A stretch of 13,518 nt of DNA. Origin: an uncultured Lachnospiraceae bacterium (lineage in GTDB: Bacteria > Bacillota > Clostridia > Lachnospirales > Lachnospiraceae). This document shows, in pieces, positions 7,416 to 13,428 of the stretch (position 1 is its first letter; each line of letters starts with the position of its first letter). The position numbers and the translations under genes are program-made. The stretch is from assembly GCA_910580015.1 (NCBI GenBank), contig CAJTVT010000014.1, positions 42,901 to 56,418 on the forward strand, written 5' to 3'. The notes beneath the pieces were generated by a model, which was not told the origin of the DNA, made no database searches, and saw nothing but the letters and a program-made list of their open reading frames with translations.

Positions 7416-7445
7416 AGAGGGTGTCATATTGGCATCCTCTTTTTC
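7416..7445 (+). terminator. Rho-independent terminator of the his cluster
   Basis: GAGGGTGTC (7417-7425) pairs with GGCATCCTC (7431-7439) over 9 bp with two G-U pairs and a 5-nt loop, followed by TTTTT (7440-7444). It lies 58 nt after the hisIE stop and closes the cluster. Confidence 0.85.
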
Positions 7446-7462
7446 AAGTTCTTTTATAAATC

Positions 7463-7490
7463 TTGACATCCTGTAATAAGTTTACATAAT
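7463..7490 (+). promoter_or_regulatory. Promoter upstream of the small membrane protein gene
   Basis: TTGACA (7463-7468) and CATAAT (7485-7490) are spaced by 16 bp. Predicted transcription begins near 7497, inside the inverted repeat at 7473-7511, leaving about 125 nt of leader. No other good promoter is visible before the gene at 7622. Confidence 0.6.
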
Positions 7491-7511
7491 TTTATTATGT
7501 AAACTTATTAC
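7473..7511. repeat. Perfect 17-bp inverted repeat over a promoter (operator candidate)
   Basis: GTAATAAGTTTACATAA (7473-7489) and its exact reverse complement (7495-7511) flank a 5-nt spacer TTTTA. The repeat covers the promoter spacer, the -10 and the predicted start site, as expected for a dimeric repressor operator. It could also fold as a hairpin, and a T-rich stretch (7513-7524) follows, so a terminator role is an alternative. I do not match it to a known regulator box. Confidence 0.75.
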
Positions 7512-7621
7512 CTTTTCCTTATTTTGATTCTGCCAGACTTGAATAAAAAATAAAAGAAAAAGGAATTTTTCCAGACAAAACCAACTAAAATAGTACAAAG
7601 CTATTGTTTTGGAGGAATATT

Positions 7622-7939
7622 ATGGTAAAATCTTTTGAAGAGACTGCCAGAGAGCGCAAAAATTATGTGGAACAGGCCCGCGCTGCTTTTCATAATTCAG
7701 AACAGACGTATACCAAGGAACAAGCACCACCAGAGACAGTTGGAGGAACCTCCACTTTGGGAATCCGGTTTGTGATTGCAATTCTGTTATTTGCCTGTTT
7801 TGTGTACTGTGATCAAGAGAAGATTACCTTTCAGGGAATAGGCACGCAACAGATTGTCCAACAAATAAAATGGAAACCCTTTCCCACTGAAAAAATAGAA
7901 GAAGTTCTCGGAAATATCAACATCTCTGGATCACATTAA
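7622..7939 (+). CDS. Small single-pass membrane protein of unknown function
   Basis: The 105-aa product has a charged N-terminal helix-like segment (residues 2-25, KSFEETARERKNYVEQAR), a polar linker with PP and GG (about 28-44), one membrane segment (about 46-63, LGIRFVIAILLFACFVYC) and a C-terminal tail of about 42 residues. Basic residues before the helix predict a cytoplasmic N-terminus and an exported C-terminal tail. There is no cleavable signal peptide or recognised domain. The ATG at 7622 is chosen because GGAGGA at 7611-7616 precedes it; a TTG at 7604 would contain that site. It stands alone between the his terminators and the next promoter and has its own promoter with an operator-like palindrome. 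I do not recognise the family. Confidence 0.8.
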   Translation: MVKSFEETARERKNYVEQARAAFHNSEQTYTKEQAPPETVGGTSTLGIRFVIAILLFACFVYCDQEKITFQGIGTQQIVQQIKWKPFPTEKIEEVLGNINISGSH

Positions 7940-8008
7940 CATTCCTTTTTCCGCGACGGTGACATGTTACAAGATTTTATAGGCGAAGCAATTAAATAAT
8001 TAATCTGA

Positions 8009-8037
8009 TTGAGTAAACGTTGTTTCCGTGATAGAAT
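8009..8037 (+). promoter_or_regulatory. Extended -10 promoter for the radical-SAM/RNase operon
   Basis: TTGAGT (8009-8014) and TAGAAT (8032-8037) are spaced by 17 bp, with TG at 8029-8030 giving an extended -10. It predicts a start near 8044 and a leader of about 140 nt. A weaker candidate (TTGAAA 8118-8123 with TATAGT 8144-8149, 20-bp spacing) is less likely. Confidence 0.55.
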
Positions 8038-8052
8038 AGAAATCAGAGCGTA

Positions 8053-8109
8053 TTTGAAATTTAACTTTCTGTCCTAAATCTATACCATCCCAATCTGCAA
8101 AATTTCAAA
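8053..8109 (+). repeat. Inverted repeat in the leader of the radical-SAM operon
   Basis: TTTGAAATTT (8053-8062) pairs exactly with AAATTTCAAA (8100-8109) around a 37-nt loop. It falls inside the predicted leader. All but two of the ten pairs are A-T, so it may be chance. Nothing else is visible in the 244-nt gap 7940-8183 beyond this and the promoter. Confidence 0.35.
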
Positions 8110-8183
8110 ATGTGAGTTTGAAAGGGACAAAGGCGGAAATAAATATAGTAGAATTCTGAAATACAGACATTGAAAGGAAACCT

Positions 8184-10046
8184 ATGAGAAAACTAGCTTT
8201 AAATGATGAAATACTACTGAACATTGATAAACCAGCAAGATACATTGGAAATGAAGTCAATAGTGTAATGAAAGACCCTGAAAAAGCAGCCATTCGCTTC
8301 GCCATGTGTTTTCCTGATGTATACGAAATTGGCATGTCCCATCTTGGGATTCAGATTTTATATGATATGTTCAATCAGAGGGAGGATGTTTATTGTGAAC
8401 GTGTCTATTCTCCCTGGAGAGATCTCCATAAAATTATGAAGGAACAAAAAATCCCACTCTTTACACTGGAAACACAATCTCCCGTAAAACAGATGGATTT
8501 TCTTGGAATCACCATTCAATACGAAATGTGTTATACCAATATTTTGCAGATTCTGGATTTAAGCCAGATTCCTCTTTTGTCTACACAGCGTGGAGAAGAA
8601 GATCCCATTGTAATTGGCGGAGGACCTTGTACTTACAATCCAGAACCACTCGCAGACTTTTTTGATTTATTTTACATCGGAGAAGGAGAGACACAATATT
8701 CGTCATTGTTTGATCTTTATCTTTCCATCCGTTCCCAGGGAGGAAGCCGCCATGAATTTTTGCGTGCTGCATGCCATATTCCAGGGATCTATGTACCATC
8801 CTTGTACGAGGTAACCTATCATGCAGATGGAACCATCGAATCATTTACCCCCAGATATCCAGATGTCCCAAAGACCGTCCGAAAGGAAATACAAATGGAT
8901 CTCACCGAATCCGTTTATCCGAGGAAACCTTTAGTTCCATTTATCAAGGCAACGCAAGACCGAGTGGTATTAGAAATCCAACGTGGCTGCATCCGAGGTT
9001 GTCGATTTTGTCAAGCTGGCATGATTTACCGACCTACAAGAGAAAGAGATGTGGAAATGCTAAAATCCTGCGCCCAGGATATGCTGAAAAATACTGGACA
9101 TGAAGAGATCTCCTTAAGCTCCTTGAGCTCCAGCGATTACAGTCAGCTTCCTTCCTTAATAAATTTTCTCATTAAATCCAAAGAAAATGGTGTAAATATT
9201 TCCCTGCCCTCCCTGCGCATAGACGCTTTTTCCCTTGATGTTATGAGTAAAGTTCAAGATGTAAGAAAATCTAGCCTGACTTTTGCACCAGAAGCAGGTT
9301 CCCAGAGGCTGAGAAACGTCATTAACAAGGGATTAACAGAGGATGTGATTTTACAGGGAGCCGGACTCGCCTTTGAAGGAGGGTGGCAGAAAGTAAAACT
9401 CTACTTTATGCTGGGCCTCCCCACAGAGGCAACGGAGGATATGAAGGAAATTCCCAGATTGGCAGACAAAATTGCCCGTCGCTATTACGAGATTCCAAAG
9501 GAAAAACGCAATGGAAAATGTCAGATCACGATCAGTACCTCATTTTTTGTTCCAAAGCCATTTACTCCCTTTCAGTGGGCTTGTATGTGTCCCAAAGAAG
9601 AATATCTGGCAAGAGCCCGCATCGTAAACGAAGAGATGAAAGAACAATTAAACCGAAAAAGTTTAAAATACAACTGGCATGAAGCAGATGTAACCGTACT
9701 GGAGGGTGTATTTGCCCGTGGAGACCGTCGGGTGGGACAAGTTCTTTTGAAAGCATACGAAAAAGGATGTATCTTTGATGCCTGGACTGAATCTTTCGAT
9801 AATCAAAAATGGATGGAGGCCTTCCAGGAATGCCAAATTTCCATTGATTTTTATAATTTGCGTCAGAGGTCCCTGGAAGAACTCCTCCCATGGGATTTTA
9901 TCGACTGCGGTGTAAGCAAAGAATTTCTAAAGCGGGAATTGGACCATGCCTTACAAGGGCAGGTCACCCCAAATTGCCAAAAACAATGCAGTGGCTGTGG
10001 TGCCGCTAAATTTCAGGGAGGTGTCTGTCTTGAACATCAGAATTAA
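8184..10046 (+). CDS. Radical-SAM protein, TIGR03960-like (B12-binding-type N-terminus)
   Basis: The 620-aa protein belongs to a radical-SAM family conserved beside RNase G genes but without an established reaction. Residues 38-170 form a Rossmann-like, B12-binding-type region (FPDVYEIGMSHLGIQILYD at 43-61, VIGGGPCTYNPEPLADFFD at 143-161). The radical-SAM core has the iron-sulfur motif CIRGCRFC with C269, C273 and C276, followed by LSSLSSSDYSQLP and FAPEAGSQRLR, which fit SAM-binding strands. The C-terminus carries four more cysteines (C598, C602, C605, C615) in CQKQCSGCG...C, possibly binding metal or a second cluster. AAAGGAAA at 8173-8180 sets the start. It overlaps the next gene by 17 nt. 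In some lineages the partner is fused to it, which supports joint function. Confidence 0.9.
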   Translation: MRKLALNDEILLNIDKPARYIGNEVNSVMKDPEKAAIRFAMCFPDVYEIGMSHLGIQILYDMFNQREDVYCERVYSPWRDLHKIMKEQKIPLFTLETQSPVKQMDFLGITIQYEMCYTNILQILDLSQIPLLSTQRGEEDPIVIGGGPCTYNPEPLADFFDLFYIGEGETQYSSLFDLYLSIRSQGGSRHEFLRAACHIPGIYVPSLYEVTYHADGTIESFTPRYPDVPKTVRKEIQMDLTESVYPRKPLVPFIKATQDRVVLEIQRGCIRGCRFCQAGMIYRPTRERDVEMLKSCAQDMLKNTGHEEISLSSLSSSDYSQLPSLINFLIKSKENGVNISLPSLRIDAFSLDVMSKVQDVRKSSLTFAPEAGSQRLRNVINKGLTEDVILQGAGLAFEGGWQKVKLYFMLGLPTEATEDMKEIPRLADKIARRYYEIPKEKRNGKCQITISTSFFVPKPFTPFQWACMCPKEEYLARARIVNEEMKEQLNRKSLKYNWHEADVTVLEGVFARGDRRVGQVLLKAYEKGCIFDAWTESFDNQKWMEAFQECQISIDFYNLRQRSLEELLPWDFIDCGVSKEFLKRELDHALQGQVTPNCQKQCSGCGAAKFQGGVCLEHQN

Positions 10047-10944
10047 ATTTCAAAAATATGGCGTAATGAAATTTATCGGTCATTTAGATATGATGCGGTA
10101 CTTTCAAAAGGCAATTCGGCGAGCTGGAATAAATATTGCATACTCCGAAGGCTACAGTCCCCACCAAATCATGTCCTTTGCCGCTCCTTTGGGGGTAGGT
10201 GTGACCAGTGACGGAGAATATTTTGATATAGAAGTGAGGTCCACACAGTCCAGCCTTTGTTCCATTCGCGCGTTAAATGAGACAATGGTGGAAGGTATTT
10301 CCATTCTGGAATATAAAAGACTTCCTGACACAGCCAAAACTTCCATGTCCTTAGTCGCAGCGGCAGACTATCTCATCTATGGAAAACCAGGATATAACTT
10401 TCTTGCTGACAATGTTTTAGATCTTCAGAAGAAAGTTCAAGATTTTTATGAGAGCCAGCCTGAAATTAATATCACAAAACAGACCAAAAAACAGGAAATT
10501 CAAATGAATTTAAAACCTTTGATCTATAAGATGAAAAGCCTGAACTTAAATTCTCAGGAAACGCTACATCAACTTCAGGTAAAGAATCCTGAAATACTTG
10601 CTATGTGCCAGGACAGTCCAGAAACAGAATTTCCAGCTTTATTCCTACAAGTTTGCACAGGAAGCAGTGATAATGTCAAACCAGAACTGGTATTGGAATC
10701 TTTCTGCCGCTTTTACGATCTGCCCTACGATCCACTGGGCTTTCAGATCCACCGACTGGAAGTTTATGCAAAAGCCGATGATATTCCAGTAAAAGGAGAA
10801 CAGGAACGCAGAAAATACCAATCTTATCTCAATCATCAAAAAAAGCTCTGTCAGCAGAAAGGTAGGGAATTTCCACAGTTTCTCACTCTAGGGCAACTGG
10901 GAAAGAACATAGAGTCATCTTCTTGTACAGGTGAAGCACCATGA
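10030..10944 (+). CDS. TIGR03936/DUF2344 radical-SAM-associated protein
   Basis: This 304-aa protein is the usual partner of the preceding radical-SAM protein; its biochemical role is not established. The N-terminus NIRIKFQKYGVMKFIGHLDMMRYFQKAIRRAGI is the recognisable family signature, followed by YSEGYSPHQIMSFAAPLGVGVTSDGEYFDIE. I choose the TTG at 10030 because GGAGG (10017-10021) stands 8 nt upstream and because the family begins at this point. An in-frame ATG at 9946 would add 28 residues unlike the family, read from inside the upstream gene. The gene overlaps the radical-SAM stop by 17 nt and its own TGA overlaps the next ATG (ATGA, 10941-10944), so the trio is probably translationally coupled. 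The C-terminus (residues about 225-304) is basic and Gln-rich. Confidence 0.87.
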   Translation: MNIRIKFQKYGVMKFIGHLDMMRYFQKAIRRAGINIAYSEGYSPHQIMSFAAPLGVGVTSDGEYFDIEVRSTQSSLCSIRALNETMVEGISILEYKRLPDTAKTSMSLVAAADYLIYGKPGYNFLADNVLDLQKKVQDFYESQPEINITKQTKKQEIQMNLKPLIYKMKSLNLNSQETLHQLQVKNPEILAMCQDSPETEFPALFLQVCTGSSDNVKPELVLESFCRFYDLPYDPLGFQIHRLEVYAKADDIPVKGEQERRKYQSYLNHQKKLCQQKGREFPQFLTLGQLGKNIESSSCTGEAP

Positions 10945-12137
10945 AACAAAAAGTAATCATCACAAAAATCTGCTGGCTTCATCAAGAGTATCTTGCAACA
11001 GCCTTGTATCAAGATTGGAAGCTCATTGAAATTAATCTAGAAGCCATAGATAAACAAAGTATTCTCGGCAACATATATGTAGGAAGAGTTAAAAATATCG
11101 TAAAAAATCTCAACGCTGCATTTATTGAGATTGCGCCAGGTCTTCCTTGTTATTATCCGATGGATAACATACAAAGTCCCTTATATGTCAAAAAAGCCAA
11201 TAGCCTAAATCTTGTCCAAGGAGACGAAGTAGTAGTTCAGGTGATACGTGAAAGCACTGGCAAGAAACCGCCGAAAGTCAGTACAAATCTGAATCTTACT
11301 GGAAAATATCTGGTATTGACCAGTGAAAATACCACTCTTGGCATTTCTAGAAAATTGTCTCAAGAGGTTCGAGAAAACTTAAAGAAAAACTTAATATTTG
11401 AAGAAAACAGTGACTTTGGAATAATTGTACGAACGAATGCCTCCAATGCATCTACCGAAGAAATCTTAGCGGAATATGAACAATTAAAGCAAGAATATTT
11501 TTCAATCAAGAACGCTGCACCACATCGGACCGTCTTTAGCTGTTTAAAAAGAAATGTACCTGAATATCTTCATTATCTTCAGAACCTTAATCAAGAACAA
11601 CTGGAAGGTATTTTGACCGATGACAGAGAATTATTGGAACAGATACAACAATATCTGTCACCATTTCCTGAAAATGTCAGCAGCAAACTTTCCTTTTATG
11701 AGGATTCACTTTTAAGCCTGAATAAATTGTACAGCCTAGATACCAAATTAAAGGAAGCTCTACAGGAGCGTGTCTGGTTAAAATCTGGTGGTTACCTAAT
11801 TATTCAACCCACAGAAGCTCTAACTGTAATTGACGTCAATTCTGGAAAAAGCACTTCCAAAAAACAAGTACAGGAACATTATCTTAAGATTAACTTAGAA
11901 GCAGCAGAAGAGATTGCACATCAGCTCCGACTGCGAAATTTGTCCGGCATCATCATTGTAGATTTTATTGACATGAAATCACAAGAGGATAATCAGACTT
12001 TGCTCAAAACCTTACGCGCCTGTGTTCGTATGGACAGCGTTCCCGTGCAGGTTGTGGATATGACAAAGCTTCATCTGGTGGAACTAACCCGCAAAAAAGT
12101 GAAAAAATCCTTGGCGGAACAGCTTCAAATTTCTTAG
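10941..12137 (+). CDS. rng: Ribonuclease E/G family protein without the zinc-link
   Basis: RNase E/G enzymes cut single-stranded RNA endonucleolytically in mRNA decay and rRNA or tRNA maturation. The 398-aa protein aligns with the catalytic half of E. coli RNase E at a constant offset of five residues: an S1-like RNA-binding region (ILGNIYVGRVKNIV from 41, NAAFIEIAPG to 67), the 5'-sensor pair R164-T165 (VRTNAS), and catalytic aspartates D298 (IDVNSGK) and D341 (IVDFIDM), 43 residues apart as in E. coli. It ends at LTRKKVKKSLAEQLQIS, before the CPxCxG zinc-link and small domain that tetramerise RNase E and G. Its oligomeric state may therefore differ. The start overlaps the previous stop (ATGA), with AGGTGA upstream. 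RNase E versus G cannot be decided from sequence alone. Confidence 0.92.
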   Translation: MKQKVIITKICWLHQEYLATALYQDWKLIEINLEAIDKQSILGNIYVGRVKNIVKNLNAAFIEIAPGLPCYYPMDNIQSPLYVKKANSLNLVQGDEVVVQVIRESTGKKPPKVSTNLNLTGKYLVLTSENTTLGISRKLSQEVRENLKKNLIFEENSDFGIIVRTNASNASTEEILAEYEQLKQEYFSIKNAAPHRTVFSCLKRNVPEYLHYLQNLNQEQLEGILTDDRELLEQIQQYLSPFPENVSSKLSFYEDSLLSLNKLYSLDTKLKEALQERVWLKSGGYLIIQPTEALTVIDVNSGKSTSKKQVQEHYLKINLEAAEEIAHQLRLRNLSGIIIVDFIDMKSQEDNQTLLKTLRACVRMDSVPVQVVDMTKLHLVELTRKKVKKSLAEQLQIS

Positions 12138-12144
12138 ACAGGTA

Positions 12145-12174
12145 TTGACCGTTTGGTGCAATCTGCCATAAAAT
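12145..12174 (+). promoter_or_regulatory. Possible promoter for the DUF6472-like gene
   Basis: TTGACC (12145-12150) and TAAAAT (12169-12174) are spaced by 18 bp, within the 92-nt gap after the RNase gene. No terminator is visible in the gap, so read-through from upstream is also possible. Confidence 0.4.
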
Positions 12175-12229
12175 GCATTTTTAAACATGCTCTAAAATTG
12201 ATTTCTAATTAGGAAAGGATGTGCGGATT

Positions 12230-12412
12230 ATGGGAAATTTATCAAATTGTGAATGCTGTACAAATTATGTGTATGATGAAGACTATGAATGTTATACTTG
12301 TATGGTAAGCCTAGACGAAGATGAGATGGCAAAGTTTATGACAAATACCTTTCGGGAATGCCCTTATTATCGTTTGGACGATGAATATAAAATTGTGCGC
12401 CATCAGATGTAG
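12230..12412 (+). CDS. DUF6472-like small cysteine-rich protein
   Basis: The 60-aa product is acidic and Tyr-rich, with five cysteines: CECC at 7-10 (three), CYTC around 21-24 and a later CPYY near 45. The pattern CxxC...YVYDEDYECY...LDEDEMAKF...CPYYRLDDEYKIVRHQM resembles a small Lachnospiraceae family I recall as DUF6472, whose function is unknown. Paired cysteines suggest a metal-binding fold. The ATG at 12230 is chosen because it gives the family N-terminus; AAAGGA at 12214-12219 lies 10 nt upstream, a little far. A GTG at 12221 would add three residues and sit too close to that site. It lies between the RNase gene and the ribosomal protein cluster. Confidence 0.8.
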   Translation: MGNLSNCECCTNYVYDEDYECYTCMVSLDEDEMAKFMTNTFRECPYYRLDDEYKIVRHQM

Positions 12413-12438
12413 GATCCGAACGCGCTGCTATTGCAGTC

Positions 12439-12608
12439 ATCTAGTGTACTGACCGCCTAACATTTAGACTAATTACGCAGAATGAATTTTCATTCTGCAA
12501 GGCAGATTTTTGACGGCGTAGCGGTGGCTACGACTAGAAAATCTAACGCAGTAGATGGAAATTCAGGCTAGTAATTGGTCTGATTGTCAGGTGGTCAATA
12601 CACTAGAT
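12439..12608. repeat. 170-bp near-complete hairpin element (MITE-like or structured RNA)
   Basis: The two halves are inverted repeats of each other. Outer arms ATCTAGTGTACTGACC (12439-12454) and GGTCAATACACTAGAT (12593-12608) pair with one mismatch. Pairing continues through 12476/12571 with few mismatches, and through TGAATTTTCAT (12483-12493) and AGATTTT (12504-12510). It ends at the apical stem CGTAGC/GCTACG (12517-12522, 12527-12532) with a GGTG loop. A second perfect palindrome, GCAGAATGAA/TTCATTCTGC (12477-12486, 12489-12498), sits in the left half and competes with the long fold. There is no open frame for a transposase and no clean target-site duplication; TGCA occurs near both ends but out of register. 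It fills half of the noncoding gap 12413-12773. Confidence 0.8.
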
Positions 12609-12661
12609 TGCATGGATTCACAAAAGATAACGAATAAACGCAAAAAATATGCTCCAAGCAG

Positions 12662-12690
12662 TTGACATAACCTGGAATTTATGCTAGTCT
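12662..12690 (+). promoter_or_regulatory. Promoter of the rplU cluster
   Basis: Consensus TTGACA (12662-12667) stands 17 bp before TAGTCT (12685-12690), a poor -10 rescued by TG at 12682-12683 (extended -10). It predicts a start near 12697, just before the leader structure. Confidence 0.55.
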
Positions 12691-12700
12691 TTATGAGTAT

Positions 12701-12747
12701 GCCGCACAGTGAGGTTTTAAGTCTGCTTAAGCAGCACCATAACTGGC
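12701..12747 (+). promoter_or_regulatory. Structured leader before rplU (L21-leader type candidate)
   Basis: Nested short pairings stack over this stretch: GCC/GGC (12701-12703, 12745-12747), CAGT/ACTG (12707-12710, 12742-12745; shares one base with the outer pair), GGT/ACC (12713-12715, 12736-12738) and CTGC/GCAG with TTAA loop (12723-12726, 12731-12734). An alternative stem TTAAG/CTTAA (12717-12721, 12726-12730) is mutually exclusive with the last. Ribosomal protein leaders at rplU are known in Firmicutes. I infer, but cannot show, that this is one. Confidence 0.5.
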
Positions 12748-12773
12748 GAGTAATGATAAATAGGAGGTGCCAT

Positions 12774-13079
12774 ATGTACGCAATTATAGCAACAGGTGGT
12801 AAGCAGTACAAAGTATCCGAAGGCGATATCATTACCATTGAAAAGCTTGGTGTTGAAGCTGGTGAGAGAGTTACTTTTGACAATGTATTAGCAGTAAGCG
12901 ATGGTTCTTTAAAGGTAGGAACTGACGCAGCAAATGCAACCGTTGAAGCTTCCGTAGTGGAAAATGGTAGAGGTAAAAAAGTAATTGTCTATAAGTACAA
13001 GAGAAAAACTGGCTATCATAAGAAGAACGGTCACAGACAGTCCTTCACCAAGGTTAAGATCGAAAAAATTAATGGCTGA
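12774..13079 (+). CDS. rplU: 50S ribosomal protein L21
   Basis: L21 is a primary component of the large ribosomal subunit and contacts 23S rRNA and L20. The 101-aa product is the usual length and begins with the signature MYAIIATGGKQYKVSEGDIITIEKL. The basic C-terminal segment (KKVIVYKYKRKTGYHKKNGHRQSFTKVKIEKI) is the conserved rRNA-binding region. AGGAGG at 12762-12767 stands 6 nt before the ATG. An upstream in-frame ATG at 12681 lies at the promoter and adds residues with no family match. It heads the rplU-prp-rpmA cluster with its own promoter and structured leader. Confidence 0.98.
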   Translation: MYAIIATGGKQYKVSEGDIITIEKLGVEAGERVTFDNVLAVSDGSLKVGTDAANATVEASVVENGRGKKVIVYKYKRKTGYHKKNGHRQSFTKVKIEKING

Positions 13080-13095
13080 TTGATAAGGAATTGTT

Positions 13096-13425
13096 ATGAT
13101 TCAGATAACAGTTTGTAAAAACCAGGCGAATGAATATACAGCATTTCAATGTATGGGACATGCGGAATATGACGTATCAGGACAAGACATTATATGTTCC
13201 GCCGTTTCCGCATTAGTCATCAATACGATCAACTCTGTGGAACAGTTTACCACTGATAAATTTACATTGGATACAGACCACGAAAAAGGATTGATTCGTT
13301 TTGCATTGGAAGAGAACTATTCTCAGAGTTCTTTGCTGTTACTCCGTTCATTGGTTTTAGGCTTACAGGGAATACAACAAAATTACGGAACTGAATATAT
13401 TATGCTGAAATTCAAGGAGGTGTAA
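13096..13425 (+). CDS. prp: Ribosomal-processing cysteine protease Prp
   Basis: Prp removes the short N-terminal extension of ribosomal protein L27 in Firmicutes, a step shown to be essential in Staphylococcus aureus. The 109-aa product has the family signature GHAEYDVSGQDIICSAVSAL at 21-40, with catalytic H22 and C34 at the same numbers as in the staphylococcal enzyme. It lies between rplU and rpmA as in most Firmicutes, 16 nt after rplU. The start ATG has AAGGAA at 13085-13090. Its last codons contain the ribosome binding site of rpmA, coupling protease and substrate. The adjacent L27 begins with a matching cleavage site. Confidence 0.96.
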   Translation: MIQITVCKNQANEYTAFQCMGHAEYDVSGQDIICSAVSALVINTINSVEQFTTDKFTLDTDHEKGLIRFALEENYSQSSLLLLRSLVLGLQGIQQNYGTEYIMLKFKEV

Positions 13426-13428
13426 GAC

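Noticed and set aside
8118..8149. Second promoter close to the radical-SAM gene (TTGAAA/TATAGT)
   Set aside because: The 20-bp spacing is too long and the upstream extended -10 promoter is better.
12142..12150. GTATTGACC after the RNase gene resembles the outer arm of the 12439-12608 element
   Set aside because: Only nine bases match, no partner arm is nearby, and the sequence serves as a plausible -35 region. Chance is likely.
12439..12608. Intrinsic terminator for the DUF6472-like gene
   Set aside because: The hairpin is far too long and is not followed by a T run; the sequence after 12608 is mixed.
12587..12883. 98-codon minus-strand ORF across the rplU leader
   Set aside because: It overlaps the rplU promoter, leader and coding start and has no family resemblance.
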